Origin: Trochalopteron elliotii
Taxonomy: Eukaryota; Chordata; Aves; Passeriformes; Leiothrichidae
DNA: 64,000 nucleotides
Reading direction: 5' to 3'
Assembly: GCA_024734555.1 (NCBI GenBank)
Contig: JANPWX010020186.1
Span: 122,248-186,247 of the forward strand
Part shown: piece after piece, positions 9,759 through 52,240 of the stretch
Layout: the number at the start of each line of letters is the position of its first letter
How positions within the stretch are numbered: the stretch's first letter is position 1
Notes under the pieces: model-generated
Seen by the model: the letters and a program-made list of their open reading frames with translations, nothing else
Told to the model about the DNA's origin: nothing
Databases searched by the model: none
Position numbers and translations under genes: made by a program

Positions 9759-10854
9759 GTTTAAATATTAAACAGCCAGGCATCCTTCTTAAACCAATTT
9801 TGAAACAGAATGGGACTGAGTTTATCACCACTGACAACTCCCCAAGCGAGCTGCTGCTGGAATTAAAGCCATGAGGATGAAGCACCAGGGAAACACCTCT
9901 TTCTTCTGGGGACAAAGCAGAGCCCTCACCCAGCCTGGGGAGTGGGAAAGCCTTTGGACACCTTCCCTAACCAGGGGTTAGAAGAGGAAGAGCTTTGCAC
10001 TCCCTTGGCAGAAGTGGGAAATGTTCTGTCCTCTTTACATACAGGGTGAGATGGGAGAGGCCAAGATCCACACCAAGTCCTTCAGCACCAGTGTGGGAAC
10101 TAAATTGCATTGACACCCCTGGGAAAACCTTAGGTGAAATGGCTGCTGGAAGTGAAACGAAGACCAGAGCAAGCACTGTCAGAAGGGGTAGCAGAGGGAG
10201 AAAAAACCTCCTAACACTCCATAGCAGCAGTGAAATAAGAAGTCCCACTGAGCACATGGATCAGGCAGTCCAAAATAAGCAAGCGGTGATGAGACATGTG
10301 AGAAGATCTACTTTTTAATCAAGTTTCTGGGTTTGCTTACAGATAGCAGAGCAGCTTTACCCAAGCCCCGGGGATGGAAAAACACTCCTGTGAGACTCTC
10401 CCTCCTCCTTTGTGGCCCACTCCCCTTGGCTGCAGCTCCTGCCTGCAAAGGGTGACATGGCTGTTCCTCCCTGGCTGCCATCAACCAACCCCTGGGGACC
10501 TGAAACAGGATGGGCAGGGGGTGCAGGAGAAGAGCCACTGGCTTGATTTTTTTGATTTAGCACCATCAGCCTAGCAAGCCTTTCCTTCCTTCATTACCTG
10601 CCCAGCCCAAAACCTCCTGGTGTGGCTCCCTGAACCCCTCTGTTTGGGAACCTCTGTGTGACAGGACTGGGAAGGGGCCGCCATCCCAAGGAAGCAGTGC
10701 CAGGCTTCAGGGGCTCCATGTTTTGGAGCAGTAAAGTGGGGTGTCCCCCAGGGCACACAGTGGCCCTCCAGTCATGCTCCTTGTGTGGGACAAGGGGGAG
10801 GTCTGACCAGACACACCCAGGTTGCTAAAAAGGTACATCCAGCCTCAAAATGGT

Positions 10855-11020
10855 GAGGGACAGGGTGCCCAGAGAACTCCATGGCCCATTCCTGGGAGTG
10901 TTCAAAGCTTCCCTGGATGGAGCTCCAAGCTCCAAGCAGCTTGTTTTTGTCAGAGGGGAACTGGAACAAGATGATCTTTAAGGTGCCTTCCAACCCAAAG
11001 CATTCTATTACTATGTGAAA
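10855..11020 (+). mobile_element. CR1 LINE 3' end fragment
   Basis: It contains the CR1 3' signature: tgcccagagaactcc, a tgttcaaa...tggatggagct block, and aagatgatctttaaggtgcc followed by ttccaacccaaagcattcta. Diverged and about 165 bp long. Confidence 0.85.
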
Positions 11021-14007
11021 ATGCATTCTGGGGAAGCAAGAGATTGCTGCCTTCACTTGGTCTCTTTGCTAGCCCTTCACCAGCAGTACTTTTCAATTCA
11101 CATTTCATTCAGCCCCCAGGTTCATACTTGATCTCTTTTCCCAGGATCAAAGATACCCCCCAACTACTGGCAAAATTAGCATTACATATTTGAACAAAAA
11201 TACCACCCAGGGTGATGTGCCAACACAGTTTGACATATCTCAACATCCAGGTTACTGACACCTCTCAACACCCAGGTTTCCCACCAGTTGGTTCCCATGT
11301 CCCACTGACCAGGTTCTGATGCCTGACAGCAAGGGCTTTCCTCAGCCAGAAGCCATGCTGGGGTCAAGCTGGGCACTGGTTTTTTGCTCTCTGCACAGAG
11401 TTCAGCTCCCAGCTCCAAAGACAGAAAAATGGACAAACCAGAGAGTCCTCTACAGTGGAAACATGGCTATAGTTAGTTCTCTCCCTTGTGGGCTGTTACT
11501 CCCCTGCAACAGTTGCTTTTCACACACACTCACAGAGAAAGCAAATTTCATCTTGGTGAAAATCCAGGAGGGGAAATCAAATGTGCTCTTTGTGAGTGAA
11601 CTGTAACTTTTTTTTTCCCCACTCAGCTCCTGCACTTGGCAAGAAATGCTTCAGGCTCCAGCTGCAATTCCTAGTCTGCTCTTCATTTGTAGCATTTGAC
11701 TTTCCAGGTTCTGCTCCTTGCTCTCTTTGTTTTGGTTTTTTTGACTCATCTTACATAACAGAGACAGAATAACCCAGGAGACATAGAAGGAGCAGGGAAG
11801 AAGTCTCCCAAGTGAGAGCCCATTACAGATGAGAGGAGAGGGAAGCTTTAGCAGTGGTGCTGGCACCTTGCTGGGTGCCAGAGGAGGTCAGCAGTGCCTT
11901 CAAGCCACACATCTCTTCTTCCAGAGTCCCAGGGATGTGGTGTTCCCTGGTCTATAATGAACAGATCAGACAGGGGCATGAATTTGCACTGCCTCTAACC
12001 TTACCAAGCACAAGAAAATATAAGACAGATGCCCTTTGCCATCTGTATCTTCCCACAGTTCTTTATGAAACATGCCTGCCACTCACAGTACAAGAGGACA
12101 GCTGCCACTTGAGATGGGGTTGAAAATTAAGCAAAGAATGCAATTATTGCTTGTATTGACATTTGGACTTCCATGACCAGACCACTCACTTGAAAACTCC
12201 TTGGATTATAGCCTGAGCCCCATCATTTTCATTAAAACCTTGGTTAAATCCAGGGCACCTGGCTGAATTCCAAAAGGCAGAGGCTCATGTTTGAGGAGGA
12301 CTTATGTCAGCAGACACCAGCTGCAGACAGCTGAGCTGAAGCCAGGCCAGCTCAGCAGCATGACACAGCAGGGCTCAAGGCTGAAATGAAGGCTGTCATC
12401 TTCTGGGCTACTTCCTAGAAGTATTTTATCACCTCACAAAAAAATGTGGCAGGAACTTCACACTTTTGTTTTCAGAAAGGTCCCTGTGGCCTTTTCTACA
12501 CTGGTGTTTACCCTTCCTGTCGAACTCTGCAAGAGAAGCACACTAAAGGAAAATGATGCAAGTCCCCAGCTTTAAGCACAAGTTCTCACCCATCTCCAGG
12601 CTCTGATGTGCCACACTGGAGGAAGCAGAGAAAGGCAGGCTCCATCCCTGCAGCCTCTGCCTCCTGGCTCTGGCCAGACCCTGGCAGAAATCAGGGCAGT
12701 GAAATGGCTGAGGCAGCACGGCCCTGTCAGCACTGCAAAACTTCCTCCAAAGGGCAACTTGAGTCCTTTCTCCTGCTTGGCAGCATAAAGGAGCTGGCAG
12801 AAAAGTGTGAGCACAGATCCTGAATGCACCTGGACATTCCCCTGCTCTAAGAAGGGAGTTTCTGTGGGGGCAATTTGCTTTGCAGTGATGGATAGAGGTG
12901 CTGGCTCAAATACGCACACTCTGAAAAATTGCTCAGGGCAAACTCCATCTCATAAAGAATTATTGGGAAATAATACAGTTTCTAATTTACTTAAATATTC
13001 TTGTTCCACTTAGGACTGAATTGGCAAGTGGAGGCTGAAGTAATGTCTTCCCTTGATTTTGATTAAGTACAAGCATGCATTTCAATTGTTTAAGATAATG
13101 ACTGCACAGCCCGATGGGACACCTCCCTGCCTCAGACCTGGAATAGAAGTTTCCACATCTGAAATTATAATGTAATTTCTGCTAAATGCAACACTGCTGT
13201 GCAAAGTGTTTCCTTACAGCTTGGAGCATATGCAAATTGGGCGCAGCCTGAGGGCTGACAAGGATGCCTCAGTGCATTATTGATATGTTTCCTTTTCCCT
13301 GCTCCTTCCCAGCCAAGCACTGGAGCATATTCAAGTACAGTGTTAAATCCCAGTGGGCAGAGGGGCAAACAGAGCCACTTGACAAACCAAATCATCCAAA
13401 GGCTGCTGTTTCTGCTGGGTACCACTTCCCCAAGTGGTTCTTGGAGTCTCTGCTGCTGCAGGGAAATGGCAGTCAGAGGCACTCTCTTTCTCAAAGACAC
13501 TACTAAAGTTCAATGATATTATGCCCTTGGGCAGATGAGGCTGGTCTGTATTTGCTCAGCCCCTTTCTGCTGTAGGTCAGGTGAGTGGATCACTTAGATT
13601 TGGATGAGGCTTTTTCTCCCCCACAAAGCTGGAGGGATGGTGGGAAGGAGTCGACAAAGCCTTCAGATGTCAGAGTAAATGGAGCTGGATGGATATGGAT
13701 TATTTTGTTAGGACTGTTCTGCTCAGAAAGGATTAGGAACATTGCTATTAGAAAATTCACTGTGCACACAGCAGAAAAACAGCCCTGGAAAAAAGCTAAT
13801 ACCCTTTGCTTCTAAATTAGAAACAGGATCTCACCTTCTGTAAAAACGCAGGGTGGGGTGAGAACAGCTTGGACTCAAAACAACTTGGTTGGTCTGTTTC
13901 AGCAGTGCCAGGAAGAATGGAAAACTGGGATGAGCCAGCATGGCACTGGGCACAGTCCCAGTGGATGAAGCAGTGTGTGTTTCACAGGTATTTTGACAAC
14001 AGCAAAG

Positions 14008-14440
14008 ACATGGACTTGCTGGAGTGGGCCCAGGGGAGAGTCACTGAGCTGATCACAGGAACTGGAGCACTTTCCCTGAAAGAACAGGTTGAGAGAATTG
14101 GGGCTGTTCAGCCTGGGGAAGAGAAGGCTCTGGGGAGACCTCTGAGAACCTTCCAGTACCTAAAAGGGCTGGAAAGAGACTTTTTAGCAGGGCTTGTTGT
14201 GACAGTACAAAAGGGTTAAAACTAAAAGAAGATAGATTTAGATTAGATATAAGGTGAAACAAAGGAACTGGCTGCCCAGAGAAGGAGTAGATGACCCATT
14301 ACTGGAAATGTTCAAGGCCAGTCTGGATGGGGCTCTGAGCAACCTGGTGTGCCCATGGTAGGGGGTTTGGACTAGTTGACTTAGAAAGATCCCCTCTCTA
14401 CATCCCCTCCAACCCAAACTATTCTATGATTATTCTTTGA
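14008..14440 (+). mobile_element. CR1 LINE 3' end fragment
   Basis: From gacttgctggagtgggccca through ttggggctgttcagcctggg and ctggctgcccagagaaggag to ctccaacccaaactattcta. It is the last 430 bp of a CR1 in sense orientation, too decayed to encode protein. Confidence 0.9.
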
Positions 14441-15859
14441 ATTATTTTTTGATCTTTTTCTAGCCTGGCTTCAGAATAGCTTATTACTACTGACTGTACA
14501 GATCATGCACACTAAAATCAACTTACAAAGCCTCTTACTCAGGTGTATTTTTTTACAGCTTATCTTGGCACTCAGCTGCTAACTGAAGGATTTTCTAGCA
14601 AACTCTGCTAATATTATGACTGGAATATCATGGCTCTGTTTCCAGTGACAAACAAATTTATCTATAGCCTGCCTGGGTAAAGGACAGCTGTGTATTAACA
14701 CATTATATGTGCAGCTACCTATTAACATGCAACACATTATCTTGCAACGTGTTAGATTCACAGAGCCCACATCATCCCTGGTGCATTTCCTCAAAGCTCA
14801 ATGCCCCAAGAGGTGCCTCATTGCCATCAGCAGTTGTTGGGAGGTAGAAGCTGCCCAGTTTGGTACCCAAAGATCATCTGTGCCACAGGGCAGGGCTGGT
14901 TTAGGACACGTTTCCTTTGGGCCTCTAGAAGAGCTGCCTCCTTTTGAGGCAGCAGCTGGAGGCTGAACAAGGTGCCCTCGAGTGTCTGAGAGGCACAAAG
15001 AAACTGAGTTTTGGCTCATGAATTGCCCTCTAGGTGGGTAAATACATGTTCTTTGCAGAAAAAGTGAGGTGCGAGTAAATTCTATCCAATAACTGCATTT
15101 CAAAATCCCACCCATCCCTCCTACAGGGACACAGAGAGAGAAGGACACGTCCACAGGAGTCCTACAGTACCTGCATGGGTTGAAACACCAGATGAGGAAC
15201 CCCCTTCCACACCCACACCATAGAGAAGGAGCAATCTGAGAAAAATTGTGTGTTTTTTCCAGCATATACCAAATTGTACTTTGGATCTACCATCTGAGGC
15301 CAGTTTTGCCTATCATTCTTGGATGCTTTTTTTTTTCTCTGATGCAATTCCACAGGCTCAGAGAGAATTTATCCTGTCTTGAGCCAGAAGCCAAAACTCA
15401 TCAGTCCCTCCAACATTCTGGGATTTGCTCCAGATGAGCAATTGGTATAATTACACAAGACAAGAAGAAAAAATTATCCTCAGCTCTTGTAGTAGCACTG
15501 AGTTTTGCATGATTTAGCCAAATAATTTGCACACACATCTTATCCTCTTCTAAACAATGAGTGGGATTTCTAATTGGTTTCTCAGGAAATCATATTTGTA
15601 TCTTCTATAAGTGTTAAACAAAATGGATTTCTTCTGTATTAATCTGTCCACATTAATTTTCTGTACGCTGGACTGATGGAAATAATGAAGTACCCCTTGG
15701 CTGACATGGTCTCTTTGAAATGCACACTGAAATCTTTGTAAATAACTAAATTAATAATAATACCATTTCAGTTATGTCCTCTGGGATGCTCCAGGATATG
15801 TCTGAACAAAGGGTTAAAGAGGTAGGTAAAATCTAACTCCACTTTCCACCCCTCACCTC

Positions 15860-16080
15860 TGTGACTCACATACTCAACAATTTAAAAATTATCATTAAAA
15901 TCCACATCTATCACACAACCTGCACTCACATCAACAAAAACAACCAAAGCAAGACAAAAATTCCCCACAAAAAAAAAAATATGTCATCACAACACAGAAC
16001 AAAATTGGCAATTCACACGAAACCCATCCCTTGTGCCTTCACCACAATTACAGCAAAAATTCACCATGAACATTCTACTC
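15860..16080. repeat. A/C-rich low-complexity stretch
   Basis: The + strand is almost free of G over about 200 bases (cacaacctgcactcacatca, then acaaaaacaaccaaagc and similar). No periodic unit. The apparent short ORF here has no support. Confidence 0.6.
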
Positions 16081-16175
16081 TCTAACATTGTTCAGCCCAT
16101 ATTTTGCCCAAACTTTCCCAATTACCATCCTTATCTCAAAATCATCATGATCCTGACTTTCAGCACCAAAAACAC

Positions 16176-17301
16176 TGTAGTGGGTTGGCCCTGGCTGGAC
16201 ACCAGGCACCCACAAAAGCCACTCTGTCACTCCCCTCCTCAGGTGGACATGGGAGACAAAATATAACAAATCATTCATGAGTCAAATAAGGACAGGGAGA
16301 GATCACTCATCAAATACCATCATGGGCAAAACAGGCTGAACTTGGAGATATTAATTGAATTTATTCAATAAAATTGAATTTGTGCAACAAAATCAGAGCA
16401 GGATAATGAGAAGTAAAAATAACTTGTAAAAACAACTTCCTCCCATCCCTTCCTCCTTCCCAACTCTCCCTCCTCCCCCCCAGTGGCACAGGGAGATTGG
16501 GAATGGGGTTTTGGTCAGTTCATCACACCTTGTTCCTGCCACTGCCCAGGGAGAGGAGTCCTTCCCCTGCTCCAGTGTGGGATCCCTCCCACAGGACACA
16601 GCTCTCCATGAACTCCTGCAATGAGGGTCCATCCCACAGGCAACAGTTCTCCACAAATTGCTCCACTGTGGGTCACTCTTCCACGGGGTCAGTCCTTCAG
16701 GCACAGCCTGCTCCAGTGTGGGTCCCCCACAGGGTCACAAGTCCTGCCAGGAAACCTGCTCCAGGGTGGGCTCCTCTCTCCACAGGCCTGCAGGTCCCTG
16801 CCAGGACCCTGCTCCAGCACAGGCCTCCCGGGGGTTCACAGCCTCCTCTCAGCATCCCCGTGCTCCATTTTTGGTCTCCCCCACGGGCTGCAGGTGGATC
16901 TCTGCCCCCCTGTGCCCTCCCTGGGCTGCAGGGGCACAGCCATCCCACCACGGGCTCACCATGGGCTGCAGGGGAATCTCAGCTCCAGCCCTGGAGCAGC
17001 TCCTGCCCCTCCCTCTGCACTGACCTTGGTGTCTGCAGGGCTGCTCCTCTCACAGACTCCCACCCTGCTCCTCTCTGGCTGCAATTACATCTGAACAATA
17101 ACTTTTTATTCTTCTTGAATTTGTTATCCCAGAGGTGTTACCACCTTTTCTAACTGGCCCAGCCCTGCCCAGCAGTGGGTCTGTCCTGGAGCTGTCAGGG
17201 ATTGGCTCTGCTGGACATGGGGGAAACTTCCAGAAGCTTCTCACAGAAACCACCCCTGTAGCCCCTCTGCTACCAAAACCTGGCCACACAAACCCAGTAC
17301 A
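16176..17301 (-). mobile_element. Solo LTR, avian ERV type, antisense to MAOA
   Basis: About 1,126 bp. Read on the - strand it starts TGTACTGGGTTTGTGTGGCC and ends CAGGGCCAACCCACTACA, with an AATAAA at 16360-16365 in the 3' part. This end structure is one I know from songbird endogenous retrovirus LTRs. The middle (about 16550-17030) holds degenerate G/C-rich repeats of about 50 bp with the core ctgctccagtgtggg. No matching target duplication is visible (aacac versus gcatc), and there are no viral genes. The 218-codon + strand frame inside is only an open phase of the repeats. Confidence 0.85.
16550..17030. repeat. Degenerate G/C-rich tandem units inside the LTR
   Basis: Repeated cores ctgctccagtgtgggatccc, ctgctccagtgtgggtcccc, ctgctccagggtgggctcct and cccacgggctgcagg recur at irregular spacing of roughly 50 bp. 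This looks like a minisatellite-like expansion within the LTR. Confidence 0.6.
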
Positions 17302-18582
17302 GCATCAATGTTTCAGAGCCATAACCACTTGCTGGCTGCTTTGAGGGCTGTGAAATGCATTGCTGGTTCTGACAAGTTTCTTAGGGGACAGATGCTTTAG
17401 AGAGTGTGTGAAGGATTAGTTGAGGGTGTTTGCTTTCATTGTGTTTGTGCTCCTTTGTAACTTGTAATGCTGGAAGTTAAGCCTATACAAAGAGCACTGC
17501 ACACTTTAGATGTTTTTCACATGGATGGTTACACTTTATCCAGTACTCATGGCCAACAGTTTTTCAACACAGGTCCCTTCCTAGGAGCAAATTTGTTCTT
17601 CAGTTCCATCATCTCTAGCACTGACACTGAGCTAGTGGGTGAAATTAAGTGATTTTGATCTCTCTTTTCTTCTAGGGTTTTTATGTTTACATCACAAAGT
17701 ATCTGGTACAACGTTTCTTCTTATGTTCAGTTTGAGGCACCTGTGTTACAGTAGTAAAAACTAATTCTTAAGTGTAAGAGAGTTGGTCATCTATATTACT
17801 ATAAAATGTAGTAATTAACAATTGTGTATTTAAGGGGTTGAGTGGGATTTTCTGCACTGTTTTGGGAGGTTGCTTGGGTGGTTTTGTATTTTTTTCTTTT
17901 ATACTCTCCTTTTCTTTACAGAGCTTTCTTTACTAAGAAAAGCTGAAGTTACCTCACAGGTTTCAGTATGAAATGCAAATTACCGTGTCAGTAAGTAATA
18001 CCACTAAAACCAAGTCAAAAGGGGCTTCCACAAAAGAAAAGCCTCAAACAACACATGTGACATGACAATATTTATTGATTCTAATTAAGGTTAAAAAAAT
18101 TTCACAGCTGTCAGATAAAAATATCTGCGGAGCCTATTGAAAAGGGAGCTGAAGAAGGAAACCAAGGGAGACAGTCACCACAGAGGCACTTTAGAAAATG
18201 CTACGGTTATAAAAGGCACAAATTCATCACACACACAGCATATATATTCCTGCAAAGTGAAGTCACTCTTTTTAAATTTTTTTTTTTCCAAAACACAGAG
18301 GCAGGCACCACTGAGCACTGACCTGCACATGACCACAGCAGACACGCTATAAGCGGCAGTCTATGACAACGCCTAAAGGAATTCACTGGAGAGACACTTG
18401 GAAAGCCAGGCTGCTTTGGCCACCTCAATTTTACAATCTGTTCTTCAACAGAAGGAAGATCAAGGTGATCTTAAGGTGGTGGAGATGGGAGAGGGAATGT
18501 TAGTTCATTGGAACACAGGCCAGGTTTATTTGTGAACGTTTGTAACCTGTGGTTTGAGGGGGTTTGCTTCTTGCCCAAGAGC
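17302..18582. other. Intergenic stretch, no gene seen
   Basis: Unique-looking AT-rich sequence between two solo LTRs. The only item of note is TTTATT at 18071 (AATAAA on the - strand), a candidate distal end of MAOB. Confidence 0.5.
18071..18076 (-). promoter_or_regulatory. Candidate distal MAOB polyadenylation signal
   Basis: AATAAA on the - strand followed by tgtcatgtcacatgtgttgt, which is U/G-rich in the transcript. Use of this site would give a 3' UTR of about 4.7 kb that includes the LTR at 18583 in antisense. Confidence 0.25.
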
Positions 18583-19031
18583 TGATGCCTTGAGTTTTAG
18601 CTTTCATATTTTTCAGATTCTGTGCTGCCTAGGGGTGTAGATCTGAGCCTCATATTAAGTGGAGTAAGCTCTCTTCACAGAGTAGGTAGACAAAACAAAT
18701 TCTTTTCCTGCTGAAGACCAAGGACAACTTTCAGGCCCAAAAGCATAAACAACAGTGGACCCAAGAGACAAAACAAGAAGGATGGGACCTCACACCCTGA
18801 GGCTGTAACTGGACAATTAAACCCCAATATGCAAGTGGACAAAAACTTATAAAAATGTAAGACCTCAAGATGAGTTAGCCATTTTGTGACCATTCTAAGT
18901 CTACCTTGGGTGTAGCCCTGGTCAGGCTCTTGTCCTGCCCAAGGTGTACCCTAAAGGCCTTTCAATAAATACCTACTTTATTCTCTAGCTCTGTCCAGTC
19001 TCTGTTTCATGTCAGCCTTCCTAAGGCATCA
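18583..19031 (+). mobile_element. Solo LTR (copy 1), class I-like
   Basis: 449 bp beginning TGATGCCTT and ending AAGGCATCA, a perfect 9 bp terminal inverted repeat. It is flanked by the 4 bp duplication gagc (18579-18582 and 19032-19035). An AATAAA stands at about 18964 near the 3' end, giving + orientation. The four-base duplication is typical of gammaretrovirus-like (class I) elements. Copy 2 at 33689 aligns along its whole length. No viral coding sequence. Confidence 0.88.
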
Positions 19032-21259
19032 GAGCAGTGGCAGGTCTGTTGTTTAATCTTGACTCCCTAGTACTCCTGGAGGTCATACAACTCCTTCTTC
19101 CTCAAAAATATTACTTTTTCGTGTCTCAAAAAGGGGAAAAAAATCTTAAAATTTCTGCATATCTGTAAAGTCTACTTCAGTGAAACAACAGGCCCACTGT
19201 GGACACAGAAAGATTTCTTTAAGCCCCATAGCTTCTTGTCCAGCCCATGAGTTCCAGTGATGGACAATGCTCAAAGAGGTACTTAATAAATTGATTAATG
19301 TCTTTGTATTGAGATCAGATACACTATTTGGAATCAAGATTTGCGCTGGGGAAAAAAATGCACAAATTAAAGGGAAGACAAGGGGGCTGCCTCAGATTGC
19401 TCACATCCTTGTTACTGTTGAGTAGTTTATACAATTAGATTTCAAGTACTTTGGTTAACACAGATTTCTACACCATGACCCATCATTCCTTGCACTGTAC
19501 AGTGGCTACCAGAACAGTGTACAAGAAAGTAAATTCTGTGGGGTTTTTTTTGTAAACTCTTAAGAGCATTACAAAATATGTGTGGTAACACAGTTCAGTT
19601 CGTAAGAGACAAATAAAATTATTTCCATGGTTGTTCCTATAGTACATTTTACAAAGCTGGTAAACTCTTGCAACTTTCATGATAGCAGTTGTCTCATCAA
19701 ATCTGTTAATAAATTAAGAATACAGCACAACTGGGTATCCATTAAAACAGACTTCATTCCTCTCTTCAAAGGGTTGGCGTGAATTTTAATTTCAAAAATG
19801 TAAGCCAGTGCTAACAGTTCCCTCTACCCATAGGGAAGCAGCTTGATTCTCTACCTCCATTTGTCAATTCCCTCATCACGCTGGCATCCACGTACACAAG
19901 GTGCCACATATTCCTTTTGTGTGGAAAATGTTGAGAAAACATCAGCAAATCTGTTTTTTTATCCCATAGTGGTGGTAAGGTCCACAGCACAATCATAGCA
20001 AGACATGGCTGCAAAGACAGAGAGAGCTCTCCTAAAGCTTTGGCAGTCTGAAAGGAAGAAGACAGAGACTTTAGAGTGTTAAAATAGATGTCACAATTCA
20101 GACCTCCCAGCTCCAACCAGATTTGATTAGAAATCTCAGGGAATCCAAATTTATTTTGAGATTCCCGGTCTCACCCGCTTCAGTTGTGGCAGAATAAGAT
20201 GAGAAATGCTTTGTGGGATTGCTTTATTAATTTTTCATCTTTCTTTTGCTTTGAAACTAAGAATAAGAAAGGTTTATAAGTATAGAAATTTTTCATTTTT
20301 TTTTAATTGGCCCATCTCATGAAAAGCTTAGATTATGATTCAGTTCAGTTCTATCTACCTGATTTCTCGTTTTGATTGGAATTTCTTCCCCTGTGGCACA
20401 CAACACCATCTTGTTAAACTGGGAAAAACTTCTGCCAGATTCAGGAGCAAGAAAGAGAGAAATACATTTTGGATGTGAATAAAACCAATTTATCCTCATT
20501 AGTTTCACAAATTTTCTCCCCTTTAGAGAATGTGGAGAATTTCTAGGGCAGAAGCAGAACCTGAATTCCAAACAGTTTGGGCAGAAAAATCATCTGCAAC
20601 TGATGAAGCATATATAGATAAGTTACATATAAAGCAACTCTTTATATGTTTAGGTATGTATTCACTTTCTAGCACTTACAAATATTGGGGCCAAGACTTT
20701 AAAAATGTCTTCCCAAATTTAGGTTCTTGTGTTTATTTCTGGCCTGAGAATTGTGTGAGCTCCAAAAGCTCTGAAGTTCCCGTTCAGCTTTCAGTTCCTA
20801 ATTCATTTAGTAAATAAATCACAAGGAGAGAAAGCCACGTAGGAGCTCTCTGCAGTAGGCAAATGTCCCAGCAAATTAGAGCTCGATGTCATACAACCAG
20901 AGAGACCATATGTACACTGCTGCACTCTTCTTCTGCCTTAAAGATCTTTATGCCTGAAAAGTTCCCCCATGCATTTTAAAAGGCTGTTATGAGGCTATTC
21001 ATTTGTGATAAAATCCAAGCTGCTGCTACAGGATGATGTTTAATCGGCACATCAAGTTAAAAAGAACAAAACCTAAGGGCCAGAAAGCGAGGTGCTGCTC
21101 ACAAATGTTACAGCTTTCCAAGCAGTTCAGTAAATTTCCATGGGACTATTTGGAGAAAGAAGTACTGCTCTACACAAGCAAGATCAGATGTTAGCCCAAA
21201 AAGTCTGCCCAAGACTGGTGATACAGCTCCTCCACCGTCTGCTCACACCAGTTGCTGAA

Positions 21260-21265
21260 TTTATT
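21260..21265 (-). promoter_or_regulatory. Candidate MAOB polyadenylation signal
   Basis: AATAAA on the - strand about 1.47 kb after the stop, followed within 30 nt by ggtgtgagcagacggtgg, a plausible G/T-rich downstream element. Competing sites exist, such as 20223 and 18071. Confidence 0.35.
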
Positions 21266-21840
21266 ATTATACTTCCCTCCACGGGTCTTTACTGCAATCC
21301 AATATTTTTTACATATAAATTGCTACTCGTGGAAGGGAGAAGTGCAGCAAACAGGCTCTGAAAAATTCCAGACATCTCCAACTTCATGTGCACCAGATCT
21401 TGCTCTCAGCCATACCTGTGTCTCCCTGTTTCATCTTGTGCACAGGTAACACAGCAGAAATGTCTAGAACAAGGTACCAACATGTTGACAAGTAGGCACT
21501 GAGGTTTTGGTGGGTGGATTTTTTTTACTTCTCCCCTCACTCCTGCATAGTGCCTTCTTTATAACTTCTCTTTTTTTTTTTTCCCTACATTGTTTGAACA
21601 GTACCAAGCTAAGGAAAGCAGAGGCATCTTCATGTGACTCTCTCGAATTCACAACTCTCTTTGATCTCCCTATCATTTAGATCCCTGATTAGTTATCAAA
21701 AGTGCACAGTCAGTGCAACACAGCACAGCAGGCAGAAGTGGAAGTGCTAATCCCATCAATATGATTGTTAGGAAAGACCAAAACTCTGAATCAGCAAATC
21801 TGTGCTCAGCATGAAGCAAGAGTCTGGGGGCAGATAAGTT

Positions 21841-21895
21841 GGGGGGGGGGGGTGTTTTGGTTTGATTGTTTTGGTTTTATTTTTTTTTGTTTAAT
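21841..21895. repeat. Poly-G run plus T/G-rich tract
   Basis: A run of about 12 G followed by tgttttggtttgattgtttt and a long T run. Low complexity, read on the + strand, within the putative MAOB 3' UTR (C- and A-rich in the transcript). Confidence 0.7.
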
Positions 21896-22732
21896 GCTAA
21901 CACTATATTTTCAAGCCCACTGTGCCCTAGCAGGCAAGACGCAGCCTCAAGGTGTTCACAGGGACAGACTCCAGTGGCTCTGCCGAGCCAGGCTGTTGTG
22001 AACAGCCAGGATGTTGTAAACGTCTGAGGACCCTGAAATTCATCCACATTGCCAAGCACAGCAGAACTATTGTCCTTTAGCTCACTGTAGGATATATATG
22101 CCACTGGAAATGCCAGCATCCTATGGTTGCACTTGCATAGATGGATAAATTTAGCCTGGCTTGTCCCTTAGGTGCTCTCTGGGCTCTCGACATCTGGGTA
22201 AGAAATAAAAACACTAACAGTTTCTTACCAATAATTGGCATGAACTACCTGATTATTCTGTAAGCTGTGGATTTCTTTTCTCAGTCTACCACACAAGAAG
22301 GCAGAAATCCTTTGTTTAAAACTAGAGATTTTGCTGTACAATACACTACAGTACAAATTGGGCCTGTGAAGACTTGAAGCTTGGGGTCTGGTTCTGATGT
22401 AAGAGTAAAACCAAGCAGAAATCTCATCAGAATAGGCTTTAAAGAGGTATTTTGTCACTCCTGTTCTGAGATCTGGATCAAAATCTCAAAGTGGTAATAC
22501 TTGGTACCCCAGAAATTCAACAACCAAAAAGTTATTGCTAGAAGTAGGCCTGGACTCTAGGGGTTCTTATTCAATATGGATCCCTATACTACATCCCTTC
22601 TCTCCAGCCTATTTTCTCTACTCTTTTCACCCCTTCCTCAGATTTTGGAGACAGAAAAGTACATGACAAAATTAAACCCGTGGGAAAAAAAAGAAAATCC
22701 CTCAATTGTGAGGCTTGGAGTTGGCACCTTTT

Positions 22733-52240
<29,508 letters not shown>

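Larger units (their letters stand above)
8066..16175. other. Region downstream of MAOA, proximal part
   Basis: About 8.1 kb between the MAOA poly(A) site and the LTR at 16176. It contains two CR1 3' fragments (about 10855-11020 and 14008-14440), two 17 bp perfect palindromes (8364-8380, 9742-9758) and an A/C-rich stretch at about 15860-16080. The open frames in it are short and unlike known proteins. I see no RNA gene. Confidence 0.6.
19032..22732 (-). other. MAOB: Probable MAOB 3' UTR and downstream sequence
   Basis: 3.7 kb after the MAOB stop codon, with no coding sequence. Several - strand AATAAA hexamers occur (21260, 20223, 20150 and others). Only the one at 21260 has a convincing G/T-rich downstream stretch, so the true end of the transcript cannot be fixed from sequence. 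A G12 run followed by a T/G tract lies at 21841-21892. Confidence 0.45.

Noticed and set aside
16497..17153. 218-codon Pro/Ser-rich frame
   Set aside because: It lies wholly inside the G/C-rich repeats of the LTR at 16176-17301, with no known domain and overlapping frames in all phases.
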